From CALODL01 sp942492115 (GTDB taxonomy: Bacteria; Planctomycetota; Phycisphaerae; UBA1845; CAIVHJ01), in assembly GCA_942492115.1 (NCBI GenBank), contig CALODL010000012.1, positions 124,001 through 188,000 on the forward strand: a DNA stretch of 64,000 nt, written 5' to 3'. Within the stretch, counting starts at the first letter, position 1, and each line of letters begins with the position of its first letter. The notes beneath the pieces are model-generated. The model made no database searches and had not been told where the DNA came from. It saw only the letters and a list, made by a program, of their open reading frames with translations. Shown here one piece after another: positions 25,013 to 36,362 of this stretch. The position numbers and the translations under genes were made by a program.

Positions 25013-25585
25013 TTACATTCTGAGATCTCCGTTCTCGTCGTACACATCCTCGAATTCGACACATGCGGAGATCAAGGCAGAGAATGACGCAGCAACTTGA
25101 ATCGATACGCATGAGTCAGATTCGATCAAGATAACGGGCGGCTCTGGCCCATCGTGATTCCGATAGTCGAACGCAATCCACTCGTGACCATCACCATCTA
25201 TCAGGACCAAACGCTCTGGCAGATCCCATTCGTTGACGAAATACCGAGTGGTCCGAATGTCGCCGTGGCCTCCAGACCCGTTACCGATGCCTGCAATACT
25301 TCCAATGGATACATACCCATCGGAGAGGAAGGGCTGAAGAGGCAGGGGGATGCTTGGCGATGCAACTTGCACGAGTTTCTCCGAGACGTAGCCACCGTTT
25401 TGGTCACGCAGGAGTGAGATGTAGGATGCGGGCAGGCGAACCCCGAGCTCGGATTCCGCCGCGGTAATCAACGCATCCGTTAGAGGCGGATTGGGTGGGT
25501 CAAACTTGTCTAGCTGCAAGGTAATGGTTGGCCTCCCACACGCACTATCGAATTTCTGGTCACTTAGTTCAACGTCGATTCTCAT
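25013..25585 (-). CDS. SMI1/KNR4 family protein, probable immunity protein
   Basis: The 190-residue protein shows the SMI1/KNR4 pattern: LTDALITAAESELGVRLPAS followed by YISLLRDQNGGYVSE, a central GSIAGIGNGSGGHGDI turn, LPERLVLIDGDGHEWIAFDY, and an acidic C-terminal helix (FSALISACVEFEDVY). In bacteria this family is the commonest immunity protein against secreted and contact-dependent toxins. No cognate toxin is next to it, so it may be an orphan immunity gene or serve another role. Confidence 0.85.
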   Translation of the reverse strand: MRIDVELSDQKFDSACGRPTITLQLDKFDPPNPPLTDALITAAESELGVRLPASYISLLRDQNGGYVSEKLVQVASPSIPLPLQPFLSDGYVSIGSIAGIGNGSGGHGDIRTTRYFVNEWDLPERLVLIDGDGHEWIAFDYRNHDGPEPPVILIESDSCVSIQVAASFSALISACVEFEDVYDENGDLRM

Positions 25586-25632
25586 CGGTGATCAACAGAC
25601 CGGTATGTGTCTTCCCGGCTGCCATGTCGATT

Positions 25633-25917
25633 CTAGGCGGCCTCTTCTTTGACACCGTCGACGAAGTAAACGCCACGGATCACTTCTGGTAGCACGAAGG
25701 AGCTATGAGTGCCCGCCGCATCTTCTCCGCACACCTCGTTAGCGAAGAAACGCTCAGCGGATGGTCGGGCACACTCAGGATCATCAGTCCATGATACCCG
25801 TGTCTCGGTTGTGATCGCGTGATCGGCCGCAAGCTTTCTCACCGCTTCACCGAGTCCTCCTCTGGTCGTCAGTGGCACGATGCTCGGTTGACGTGTTCGG
25901 CCCGTCAGGGCCCGCAA
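25633..25917 (-). CDS. Possible small protein, unknown
   Basis: This 94-residue frame contains GLGEAVRKLAADHAITTETR, CARPSAERFFANEVCGEDAA and FVLPEVIRGVYFVDGVKEEAA. The composition is protein-like in the last 70 residues. Its start overlaps the CCGCAAGC repeat region, so the real start may lie further in. No family and no ribosome site were identified. Confidence 0.35.
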   Translation of the reverse strand: MRALTGRTRQPSIVPLTTRGGLGEAVRKLAADHAITTETRVSWTDDPECARPSAERFFANEVCGEDAAGTHSSFVLPEVIRGVYFVDGVKEEAA

Positions 25918-26080
25918 GCCCTAGACCATGGATCGCGAACCACCGCCATCAGGGCCCGCAAGCCAGGGGTCAGCAAGCAAGTTGCCCGTGGACCACAATC
26001 CGCCTCCGGCGGGGCCCCGCAAGCCATCGCCAGGGGGTCAGCAATACACCGCCCAGGCCGCCATCAGGACCCGCAAGCTT
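25906..26080. repeat. Irregular cluster of CCGCAAGC octamers
   Basis: CAGGGCCCGCAAGCC (25906), the same core again (25950), GGCCCCGCAAGCC (26012) and CAGGACCCGCAAGC (26065) lie 40-65 bases apart. Two of them are followed by AGGGG(G)TCAGCAA. Spacing is irregular and intervening DNA is not uniform, so it is not a CRISPR array. The same octamer recurs on either strand near 22226, 24472, 24678, 24797, 25829, 26694, 27342, 29202 and 29818. Confidence 0.55.
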
Positions 26081-26340
26081 TGGGTGTTCGGTTCTCGCGA
26101 AAATGGGCCCAATGGTCGGAAACCCCCCACAAATCATGGCCCCTCGTTTGTTGGGCCCAAATCAGACCTCTTTTCCTGACCACTCCTAACTGTTTTCCCT
26201 GCATAGCGTTACGGAGAAACTTGCGGTGATTGTGGTATTCTGGGCTTCAAATTGAACGTAAGTCGTTGGTATTCTTAATAAATAGCTTGACAACGTCCGA
26301 TAATATGGGATAATGGAGTTAGATAGGAGCTATAGGCTGT
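26081..26340. promoter_or_regulatory. Probable control region of the ribbon-helix-helix gene pair
   Basis: Two TGGGCCCAA sites (26104 and 26151, the second the perfect palindrome TTGGGCCCAA) lie upstream of the ATG at 26341, followed by an AT-rich stretch (26256-26335) and a TAGGAGC ribosome-site candidate. The palindromes could be operators for the RHH protein encoded downstream. This is inference from position. Confidence 0.35.
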
Positions 26341-26718
26341 ATGGGCAACAAAGCAATTAGGAATGGCGAATCGATCCATGTGAGGCTGCCCCTCGAACTG
26401 GAAGAGGTGGCCCGCAAGGCATGCAAACTGACGGGCATGAAGATGAGCAAGCTGGTGCGGGCGGGGCTGGAGAAGTGTCTGGCTGAGTTGCTGGTGCAGA
26501 GTGCGGAGCTGGCCCAAGATCCGTCGGTGCCGGGCCGTCGTCGCATGCAGCTCGCGTTGTTCGTGAAGGACGTCGTGGAAACCGGCTGGGCAACGCACGG
26601 CCTATCCACTGAAGAACTATTGGCAAAGAGATCGGTGCCGCGAAAGGCGTGGCCCAAAGAACTGAAGATCAGGAGGCCGGATCCGAGTCTCCGCAAGCTA
26701 TGGAGAAAAGCAGAATGA
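26341..26718 (+). CDS. Ribbon-helix-helix DNA-binding protein
   Basis: The 125-residue protein begins MGNKAIRNGESIHVRLPLEL, then EEVARKACKLTGMKMSKLVR. This is a beta strand followed by two helices as in Arc/CopG repressors. The C-terminal part (LSTEELLAKRSVPRKAWPKE) is basic and longer than in antitoxins. Its stop overlaps the next ATG (ATGA). It may regulate the element's replication genes or its own operon. Confidence 0.72.
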   Translation: MGNKAIRNGESIHVRLPLELEEVARKACKLTGMKMSKLVRAGLEKCLAELLVQSAELAQDPSVPGRRRMQLALFVKDVVETGWATHGLSTEELLAKRSVPRKAWPKELKIRRPDPSLRKLWRKAE

Positions 26719-27182
26719 AGCAGCAAGTCTGGGATTGCCCCAAAGTATGGACCCGTCGTCGCAAAGATAGAATCGAAATCAGCTGGGACCTGTACCCGGC
26801 CCGCCTGACGGAAGAAGCCTGGGAAGAGTTCCTATTGGAATTCGCTAACGACTACCTCAAGGACAGTCAGTGGGCAACGCTTGATGCGGGATCGCAGTCT
26901 GGGCTCACCGAGGGCTGGATGCTGGTTCGCGAAGAACACGTCGACGAGATCCTCACGCGGTTGCTGCACTTCCTCAGCGACGATCGGTTCCATTACATCT
27001 GCGAAGAGCAGCCAGTGGATGTCCCCGAATTCACGAAGTTCGATGCAGCCAAGGTGTGGGGCGAACGGCTGGTCAATGTGAAGGACAAGTTTCCGGGTGA
27101 CTTCGGTGACAATCCGCTAGCGGGCTTCGATGTCGAGAAGAGCAGGGCCCTGAGCATCAGGCGGCTTATGTTGGGATTATGA
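26715..27182 (+). CDS. Uncharacterised partner of the ribbon-helix-helix gene
   Basis: The 155-residue acidic soluble protein begins MKQQVWDCPKVWTRRRKDRI at an ATG overlapping the preceding stop by four bases. It contains ISWDLYPARLTEEAWEEFLL, HVDEILTRLLHFLSDDRFH and EFTKFDAAKVWGERL. No toxin fold is recognised. Strict coupling to an RHH gene makes a regulator/partner module likely, whether a toxin-antitoxin pair or not. Confidence 0.62.
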   Translation: MKQQVWDCPKVWTRRRKDRIEISWDLYPARLTEEAWEEFLLEFANDYLKDSQWATLDAGSQSGLTEGWMLVREEHVDEILTRLLHFLSDDRFHYICEEQPVDVPEFTKFDAAKVWGERLVNVKDKFPGDFGDNPLAGFDVEKSRALSIRRLMLGL

Positions 27183-27850
27183 AAAGCGTTTTCCCCTCTT
27201 AACGAACAGTCCGCGAACATCAATTCTGTTGAACTCACCATATCGGTCTGCAAACACCCCCTCCCCCAAGCACCCCAAGAGACCTGCCACATATAGAGCA
27301 ATGGCCTGATATTTTCTGGGCCACTTTTTGGGAATTCGGCCGCAAGCTTCGCAGCACAGTTCAAGGCCAAGAAATGTCTGAGAAAACACAGTCGCGTAAG
27401 AATTGCTGCTAACGTCATTAACGTAATCGACGGTGTGCGAGAACCGGATTACGCCCGTGATTTTGCTTGAGAATGGGCACCGATTGTGTTAAAATATGGC
27501 TTGTTTTGTCTATGTTTTGAGGGAAATGCTTGAGGAGAATGTTGCGGGGTGACCAACGTTTGACTGATGGAATCATAACCCCCGCCAAGCACTCTTTCAA
27601 GCGACATTCTGGTTTTGATTCGCAAGTACGTCAGAGTTCTTTGGGCTCTGTGACGGGAAGCGTTCTGCCTCCAGGTGCCGACTGGTAGCACGGGCAATTT
27701 GAAGCTGTGCACACAGGGCATGCTGGTTGCGGTCTCTTTGCGTTTTGTGCCTGACGATATTTTGCGGACGCGGTCTGCACGGACCGAGCGTTAGTTGCTC
27801 GCTGCGTGGAAGGTACGTGTTCGTTTTATGGCTGAAGGAGGAGCAACGTG
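27183..27850. other. Intergenic region with C-rich repeat
   Basis: About 670 bases. The segment 27255-27312 repeats the C-rich sequence found near the left end of the element. The remainder is locally AT-rich (27470-27530) and contains only short frames without ribosome sites. It probably includes the promoter of the small gene at 27851. Confidence 0.5.
27255..27312. repeat. C-rich repeat, internal copy
   Basis: ACCCCCTCCCCCAAGCACCC and a later AATGGCCTGA match 8026-8083, in the same orientation. The copy at the left end of the element directly follows the integrase tail; this one has no integrase fragment nearby. Confidence 0.6.
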
Positions 27851-28009
27851 ATGAAGCGAGTGGTGAGTGCCGCAGACGATCGGACGCAGTTTTCGATGAT
27901 GGCATTCTTCTTGTGCGTGTTGGACCAACTGTGCGACGCTCGCGAGCGTGTCGGTTCAGCGGACGGTATTGCATGCGAAAGTGAGGTGGATATGCCCAAT
28001 AAGAAATAA
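27851..28009 (+). CDS. Small ORF of 52 codons with a strong ribosome site
   Basis: AAGGAGGAG at 27835-27843 lies seven bases before the ATG at 27851. The product begins MKRVVSAADDRTQFSMMAFF, then LCVLDQLCDARERVGSADG and ends PNKK. It has a short hydrophobic patch and three Cys, and no known domain. The unusually good ribosome site and its place just before the replication gene argue that it is translated. It might be a regulator of the replication protein, by position only. Confidence 0.5.
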   Translation: MKRVVSAADDRTQFSMMAFFLCVLDQLCDARERVGSADGIACESEVDMPNKK

Positions 28010-28189
28010 AGCCCGCAGGAGCGAGGTTGCCGCTGCAGGCTCTGTGGTCTTAGACACCCACATCCTACCATCGGCGATCTCCTTGTCAACAGAGTGTTCA
28101 TGATTTCTCGACAGTCGGACAGAGTTGTTCGTTGTTCGAGTAATCGCTACTTCACTGTCTCGTTCGTCGAGACCAAGGAGAGAGTCTGC

Positions 28190-30415
28190 ATGTCACAAAG
28201 ACGACGAAAGAAGAAGAGCAAGCAGTACAAAGATCCGCGAAGCAACCGCCGAGGTAAGGGACCCGGTATGGGGCAGCCGAAGAGAACCCGCAAGAATGCC
28301 GATCCCGCAACACCAGACAACGCAACCCTTTTGAATCAGCATGCCACGCAACTCAAAGCCTCTGGCCTGTCTGATGAATCCATTGAGCGGGCTGGGCTGC
28401 ATTCGGCTGATGATAAGCGAATTGCAGAGATTCTGAACTGGACACAACCGCAGGGTTGTGACGGCGGACTCGTTATTCCGTACTACGACGTGAATGGCGA
28501 ATACACGGGCTATTCACGAGTACGTCCCAATGTCCCAAGGGGTATCGACGGAGGGAAGTACGAATCCCCCATTGGGGCCTCGAACAGGGCATATTTTCCG
28601 CCCGGCTTTGACAAGAATGCAAAGTCTATCCTGATTACCGAGGGCGAAAAGAAAGCGTTAGCCGCGACACAGGCTGGGTACGCATGCATCGGAATCGCAG
28701 GGGTTTGGAACTGGCAAGTGGCAGATTCTGATCCCCGCGAGCTTATCCCAGACTTGGAAAACCTGGATTGGTCAGGCCGCAGGGTCTATCTAGTGTTCGA
28801 TTCCGATGCTGCGGACAAACTCCTGATTCAGCACGCCGAGAGCGAACTCGCAGCGGCCCTAAGAAAGAAGAGGGCAGAGGTTAGCTTCGTTCGGATCCCG
28901 GGGGACAAAGCGTCCAAGGTTGGGCTTGATGATTTTCTGGTGGCCCACGGTGAAGCAGGCCCAGATCGGTTGCAGCAGTTAATCTCGCGAGCAAGGAAGG
29001 CCGAGCCATGGAATGAGAACAACTACAAGAAAACGTCGAACCAAAGCCTGGCCCGGGACTTCTTGGACAGCAGGTTCATGCATCCCGATGGCTCAACGAT
29101 TCGGTATTGGAAGGGGGGGTTCTGGAGATGGGATAATACCCGCTATGTAGAATTGTCGCATGATAAGCTCAAGGCGGAGGTTGGGAGTTGGTTGTCGATC
29201 CGCAAGCTGAATAGAACAAGAAACCTAGCAAGTGAAGTTATCGAGAGCCTCAAAGACATTGTGATTCTCGATGATCACACTGAAGAACCCGCCTGGCTAG
29301 ACGGGGCCTGCAACGATGTTGATGACGTGATCGCAGTCGAGAACGGGCTGCTAGCTATGGACGATCTGCTCTCGTCTAAGACAGCGACCCCTGTTCCTCA
29401 TACTCCGCTGTGGTTTTGCACATCAGTAGTTCCGTACACGTTCAATCCGGCGGCGAAGTGTCCGAAGTGGGAGAACTTTGTCAACGAGGTATTCGAGGGG
29501 GATAGTGAGCGAATTGCATTGCTGCAGGAATCGATGGGCTATCTGCTTACCGATGATACCTCGCTCCAAGCAATCTTCCTTTTCATCGGTCCGCCCCGGT
29601 CGGGCAAGGGTTCGACGCTTGGGATCATAAGCCAACTTGTGGGGCCAGAGAATTGTGCCGCACTCAACATGACGACTCTTGCCAATCGGTTCGCCACATC
29701 AGACTTGATTGGCAAGCGTGTCGCGATCTGCTCTGACGCGGAATTGATCCCACAAACGAGAAACCGAGTCCTTGAATTGCTGAAGTCTATCAGCGGCGAG
29801 GATTCGATCCAGATTGACCGCAAGCACAAGCCGCTAGTAACCGTGAAGCTGAAGACGCGTATAGTCATCGCAACCAATCAATTTCCCCGGTTCGATGATA
29901 AGGCCAATGCCCTTGCTGCCCGGCTGCAAATTGTTCCGTTCCGAGTCAGTTTTGCTGGTAAGGAAGATCGCAACCTCAGATCCAAACTCGAGGCGGAATT
30001 ACCAGGCATCTTCAACTGGGCAATGGATGGCCTCAGGCGGTTGAAGCAGAGTGGGCGATTCACGGAGTGCCTGGAGTCCAATAGAGAGTTGGGCGAATTC
30101 AAGAGGCACACTGCCCCTGTCCAAGCCTTCGTTGAGGAGAAGTGCGAAAAAGGAGCCGCGTATTCAGTGCCCGGCCAACAGCTGTTTGCCGAATACACCA
30201 ATTGGTGTAGGGAGAACGACATTTCCGGAATCTGCAGCGAATCCGTGTTCGGCAAAGAGATGAAAATTCTAGGTCTGCAAAAATCTCGGCCTACCACTAA
30301 TGGGAACCGATCGCGGGTGTACACCGGTATTCAACTGAGAGTGTCTCGGTCCATGAACGGCACGTCTAGTACGTATCGTAAGGCTGATCTCGGGAAGGAG
30401 GCAGGCAATGTCTAA
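28190..30415 (+). CDS. Primase/helicase replication protein (DUF3854 TOPRIM-like plus D5/SF3 helicase)
   Basis: From the ATG at 28190 (AAGGAG nine bases upstream) the product has 741 residues. A basic N-terminus (QRRRKKKSKQ) is followed by a DUF3854 domain at about 60-265: GLVIPYYDVNGEYTGYSRVR, ILITEGEKKALAA and YLVFDSDAADK, the TOPRIM-type acidic motifs of primases. Residues 390-640 are a phage/plasmid D5-like SF3 helicase with Walker A GPPRSGKGST near 467, CSDAELIP and IATNQFPRF. The protein would prime and unwind DNA at the element's origin after excision. The last four residues overlap the start of the HTH gene. Confidence 0.9.
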   Translation: MSQRRRKKKSKQYKDPRSNRRGKGPGMGQPKRTRKNADPATPDNATLLNQHATQLKASGLSDESIERAGLHSADDKRIAEILNWTQPQGCDGGLVIPYYDVNGEYTGYSRVRPNVPRGIDGGKYESPIGASNRAYFPPGFDKNAKSILITEGEKKALAATQAGYACIGIAGVWNWQVADSDPRELIPDLENLDWSGRRVYLVFDSDAADKLLIQHAESELAAALRKKRAEVSFVRIPGDKASKVGLDDFLVAHGEAGPDRLQQLISRARKAEPWNENNYKKTSNQSLARDFLDSRFMHPDGSTIRYWKGGFWRWDNTRYVELSHDKLKAEVGSWLSIRKLNRTRNLASEVIESLKDIVILDDHTEEPAWLDGACNDVDDVIAVENGLLAMDDLLSSKTATPVPHTPLWFCTSVVPYTFNPAAKCPKWENFVNEVFEGDSERIALLQESMGYLLTDDTSLQAIFLFIGPPRSGKGSTLGIISQLVGPENCAALNMTTLANRFATSDLIGKRVAICSDAELIPQTRNRVLELLKSISGEDSIQIDRKHKPLVTVKLKTRIVIATNQFPRFDDKANALAARLQIVPFRVSFAGKEDRNLRSKLEAELPGIFNWAMDGLRRLKQSGRFTECLESNRELGEFKRHTAPVQAFVEEKCEKGAAYSVPGQQLFAEYTNWCRENDISGICSESVFGKEMKILGLQKSRPTTNGNRSRVYTGIQLRVSRSMNGTSSTYRKADLGKEAGNV

Positions 30416-30662
30416 GTCTGCTTCAATCGCCCAACTCCCGCTTCTCTTGCCCGCGAAGCAAGTCGTTGAGCAACTTATCCCGATGGCACTTCGAACCTGG
30501 CGTCGTCATGATAGCTCGGGTAAGTGCCCAGCCGGGATCATGCTCGGTGGCGGGAAGTTCTGGCGGCAGTCGGACATCGAGCAGTGGGTGGCCTGGGGAT
30601 GCCCGGACCGCAAGGAGTTCGAGGCCCGAATGCAACTGGAGGCCAGGCGTTTGGCCGGTTAG
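30408..30662 (+). CDS. AlpA/excisionase-like helix-turn-helix protein
   Basis: The 84-residue protein starts inside the end of the replication gene. It reads LLLPAKQVVEQLIPMALRTW, RRHDSSGKCPAGIMLGGGKF and WRQSDIEQWVAWGCP, a winged helix-turn-helix of the MerR/AlpA/Xis type. In integrative elements such small proteins act as recombination directionality factors or integrase regulators. Its position 150 bases before the integrase fits that role. Confidence 0.78.
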   Translation: MSKSASIAQLPLLLPAKQVVEQLIPMALRTWRRHDSSGKCPAGIMLGGGKFWRQSDIEQWVAWGCPDRKEFEARMQLEARRLAG

Positions 30663-30814
30663 CCACAGAGGCTGACTCTGGATTCGTGTGAACGGTGTCG
30701 TGATGTGGCTGCCAGGGATGCTCGGGATGCTGGTGAGTGCAGTAAGATGGTGCTCTACGGTGTTCCGGGCTCCCTGGTGGCTGCTCGCGGCTCTTGATAA
30801 GGGATGAGTGAGTT

Positions 30815-32500
<1,686 letters not shown>

Positions 32501-34415
32501 CTGTCTCGACGCGTTGCTGGCTGGTCACTGCCGTGCCCCCGATGACGAATTCGGTATTGGGCCGGATGAAACTCTCATTGCGGCTGAACAGGTTGACTGC
32601 GTAGGTCGATGAGCCATCCGCCGTCGGCGTGGCCCGGTACACACCGACCAGGTCGGTGCGGCCGTAGTAGGCCGTGGTCAGGCTGCCGGGAACGACGTGG
32701 TCGTCTTCGCCGTCAGGGCGAACGATATCGATCTTCTTGCAGTCCTCGGGCACGGCGATGGGCAACACGTCGCCGGGACGCAAGAGCGCCTGGATATCCA
32801 CCTCGAGGCGGCCGGCCAGGTAATCGAAGGTGTTCAACAGGAAAATGAGAAAGGTATCTTTTGTTGCCCAGGTCGTGTTGAAGTGGGAACGGTCCTGACT
32901 CAAGAGGCTGAAGCCGGTGATGACGTAGCGGTTGCCCTGATGGTTCACCGCGGCGACCAGCGGCCCTTTGATTCCATCGACGAGCACGCGAGCGTGCCCG
33001 GGCAGGACAAGCTCATGGGTCGTGAGCATGTCAACGTTGACAGGATCAGCGTAGCGCATGACCGGATGGCTCTCATCCCAGTCAAAAACGGAATCGAATT
33101 CGCGGAGCTCACCCAGTTCAAAGCCTTCGACCTGCGGAACAGCGCCGATGAACAGGTAGTTTCCGGTCGGCAACCGCGCGGTCGTGCAGGCGTCAAAGAT
33201 CACCACATCGTACTTCAGCCGCCCCGCCTCGAGCAGCAGGTCATCGGTGGCGTTCTCGTACTCTTCAGGTGTCATCCTGGTCACGTCAAGCGGCATGCCC
33301 CCCACCTTCCACATGAGATCGGCGTTGCCCGGTGTGACCACGAGGATGCTCATGTCCTGCGGCGGAGGAATGACGGCGGCGGCACGGTTGTCGATGGGCA
33401 GGGCATCAACATGATCGATGACGACCTCTATGACCCCACTGCCCGCGAATTCCAGGGCCTCGCGTCCCGACTCAGGAAAGGTCACGGTGGCAATCGCCCG
33501 CAGGGGATCGAAGTCCATGGCATCGACCGGTGGGATGCCCGGTTCCAGATCGACGGTCTGGATGCCCATGTGGTCGCCGGCGATGATCAGCTCGACACCG
33601 AGGGTCGCCGGCTGGGACCCGAAGTTCTGCAGGGTGGCGACGATGTTGAGTTGCTCGGGACGTTCGTATTGTCTTGAAGCAGCCAACGAGACGATCCCGA
33701 CATTGTCATCGTTGATTGCCACGTTGATGAGCTGAAAGTTGACCCCTTCCACCGCGACGGTCTCCGCATCCTCGACCCGGCCATCCGAGATCAGCACCAT
33801 CTCCACAGGGCGCTCGTTGATGATGGGGGTATCCTGACCGGCCTGGCTCGGCACGATTTGTGTCTGCGCATGGGCCTCGGCCAGCGCGATCGCTTCATTG
33901 AGGCGACTGAGCCCCTGACTCGGCTTGATCGTGTCGATGGCCGTCAGTGCCTGGTTACGATTGTTAGTGAACGGGGTGATGATGCTGGCACGATCCGAGA
34001 AACCGATGATCATGACCCGATCAGCTTCCGCCATGCTCTCGATCAACGTCCGCGCCTCGGCCTTGGCCCGCTCGAGACGCGACCGGCCGTCCGGTTCGAC
34101 GACATTCATCGATGCCGAACGGTCGATGAGGACCACGAGGGAGCGATCCTCGGTTGCCTGCCTGCTCAGCAACGGCTGCCCCAGCGCCAGCGCACACAGA
34201 ATCAGAACAATAAGCTGCAACAACAGCAGCAGGTTCTTGCGCAACCGCTGGAACGGCGCGTTGACCTGCAGATCCTGAATCGCTTGCTTCCAGAAGAAGG
34301 TTGACGAAATCGTGACCTCCTGGCGGCGCAACTTGAGGAAATACAGCAGCACCAGGGGCGGCACGGTCAGGCCGGCAGCGATGGCGATGGTCAACGGAGT
34401 CAGGAAACTCATGAA

Positions 34416-35312
34416 TTATCTCAGCAAGCCACGGCGACGCAGAAAATTGAGCACCAGCTGATCGAAGTCGGCGTCACTGGTCGCGAAGAGGTAGGTAATC
34501 CCACGACGATTACAGTACTCCTTGAGCTGCTGAAAGTAGGCACTGATGTTGTGACGATAGCGGTTGAGTAACGCACGGCTCACCGTGATCTCAGCCAGAT
34601 CATCGTCTTCGACATCGCGCAACTTGAGATCACCGGACAATGTCGGGTCGAGCTCCTCGGGAGCCATGACATGAATCACGTAGAGGTCGACGTTGCGACC
34701 CAGCAGATAGCGCAGGCCGGTCTCGTAACCCGCCTTGTCCAGAAAATCACTGATCACGACCACGACCCCCGGCTGGGGATGGCGAATCGCGTAGTGTCGG
34801 CACGTGGCCTCGAGTTGGCTGCCGCCCTCGCACCCGACGGCGTCGAGAAACTCGATCATCTGCCGAGTATGGCGCTTGCCCCGAATACCGGCCATTTCAT
34901 AGCGCAACTGATCATTGAACGAATAGAGACTGACGCGGTCGTAGTTGACCAACCCGATATAGGCCAATGCCGCAGCGACCCGCTTGGCGAACAGCGCCTT
35001 GGTCACAGGCTTGCCATATCCCATGCTGCCTGACGTATCAAACAGGATGCTGACATGCAGGTCCTCCTCTTCAAGGAACAACTTGAGGAACAGCCGATCC
35101 AACCGCGCGTAGATATTCCAGTCGAGAAAACGCAAATCGTCACCGGCAACATAGTTGCGGTAGTCGGCGAACTCGACCGATTCCCCGCGCCGCTTGCTGC
35201 GGCGCTCGCCCTTCATCGAGCCACGGAAAATGCGCCGGGTGAGAATCTCGAGGTTCTCGAGCCGGGCGCGTAATTCCGGGTCGAGCAATTGCTGAGTCGT
35301 GTCAGTCGCCAT
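34416..35312 (-). CDS. DUF58 domain protein
   Basis: The protein has 298 residues. It carries the DUF58 signature VEFADYRNYVAGDDLRFLDW followed by NIYARLDRLFLKLFLEEEDL, and a VWA-like core with ILFDTSGSMGYG (MIDAS DxSGS). No span is seen, so it works at the cytosolic face. DUF58 proteins are constant partners of MoxR ATPases. The stop is 3 bases from the start of the BatA-like gene. Confidence 0.92.
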   Translation of the reverse strand: MATDTTQQLLDPELRARLENLEILTRRIFRGSMKGERRSKRRGESVEFADYRNYVAGDDLRFLDWNIYARLDRLFLKLFLEEEDLHVSILFDTSGSMGYGKPVTKALFAKRVAAALAYIGLVNYDRVSLYSFNDQLRYEMAGIRGKRHTRQMIEFLDAVGCEGGSQLEATCRHYAIRHPQPGVVVVISDFLDKAGYETGLRYLLGRNVDLYVIHVMAPEELDPTLSGDLKLRDVEDDDLAEITVSRALLNRYRHNISAYFQQLKEYCNRRGITYLFATSDADFDQLVLNFLRRRGLLR

Positions 35313-35315
35313 GCC

Positions 35316-36332
35316 TTACGCTGCCGCCTCGCTCATCGTGGGAGTGTTCTTGATGATCTCCCTGAGAACATCGTCCTCGTTGACACCTTCAGCCTGGCCT
35401 TCGAAATTCAGCAGCACGCGATGACGTAGAGCAGGAAGAAACACCTTCTCGACATCCTTGAAACTGACGTTACAGCGACCGTCGAGCAGTGCATGCACCT
35501 TTGAGGCCAGTGTCACGGTCTGGGCACCACGCGGACTCGAGCCCCACCGCACGTACTTGTTGGTCACGTCCGCAGCGTATGGGCCGCCGGGATGCGTGGC
35601 CATGACGGCCCGCAGAATGTAGTCCTGAACGTGAGGAGCGAGAATGATTCGCCGGATCAATTTCTGTGCATTCACGATCGTCTCGCCGCGAAGCAAGGCC
35701 TTGATGTCGGGCTTGAACCCAGTTGTCGTGCGATTGATGATCTCGTTGAGTTCGTCCTTCGACGAGTAACTGACTACCAGCTTGAAGAAGAATCGATCGA
35801 GCTGCGCTTCCGGCAGCGGATAGGTGCCCTCCTGCTCGATGGGGTTCTGTGTAGCCATGACGAAGAACGGCTCGACCAGCTTATAGCGCGTGCCGCCGAC
35901 GGTCACCGAGTGCTCCTGCATGGCCTCGAGCATCGCCGACTGCGTCTTGGGCGTCGCGCGGTTGATCTCGTCGGCCAGCACCAGCTGAGCGAAGATTGGA
36001 CCCTTCTGGAAGTCGAAAGAACGCTTCCCCTTCTCGTCTTCGACGATCATGTTGGTCCCGAGAATGTCAGCCGGCATGAGGTCAGGCGTAAACTGAATGC
36101 GGCTGAAGTCGAGGCTCAGAACCTCGGCGAGTGTCCGGATGAGGTAGGTCTTGCCCAATCCTGGCACGCCCTCGAGCAGCGCGTGGCCGCCAACGAACAA
36201 GCAGGTCAGGACGCCGTCGATGATCTCACGATGGCCAACGATGGCCTTCTCGATCTCGGACCGCACGCCCTCGAACATCTTGCAAAAATCGGCGGTGAGC
36301 TTCTCAACCTGAGGATCCACGTTCGCTGCCAT
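35316..36332 (-). CDS. moxR: MoxR family AAA+ ATPase
   Basis: The 338-residue protein has Walker A GVPGLGKTYL near residue 56, Walker B LVLADEINRATPKTQSAMLE, sensor 1 ATQNPIEQEGTYPLPEAQLD and the C-terminal AAA lid domain. MoxR proteins act as chaperone-like ATPases on VWA-domain partners; three VWA-type proteins are encoded in the same run. It ends 3 bases before DUF58. The RAVMATHPGGPYAADVTNKY segment with RWGSSPRGAQ is typical. Confidence 0.95.
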   Translation of the reverse strand: MAANVDPQVEKLTADFCKMFEGVRSEIEKAIVGHREIIDGVLTCLFVGGHALLEGVPGLGKTYLIRTLAEVLSLDFSRIQFTPDLMPADILGTNMIVEDEKGKRSFDFQKGPIFAQLVLADEINRATPKTQSAMLEAMQEHSVTVGGTRYKLVEPFFVMATQNPIEQEGTYPLPEAQLDRFFFKLVVSYSSKDELNEIINRTTTGFKPDIKALLRGETIVNAQKLIRRIILAPHVQDYILRAVMATHPGGPYAADVTNKYVRWGSSPRGAQTVTLASKVHALLDGRCNVSFKDVEKVFLPALRHRVLLNFEGQAEGVNEDDVLREIIKNTPTMSEAAA

Positions 36333-36362
36333 TGCGTACTCCTGTCAAAACCAAGACGCCGA

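Noticed and set aside
25906..26080. CRISPR array
   Set aside because: Repeat units are short (about 10-14 bases), irregularly spaced and embedded in varied sequence; no cas gene is in the window.
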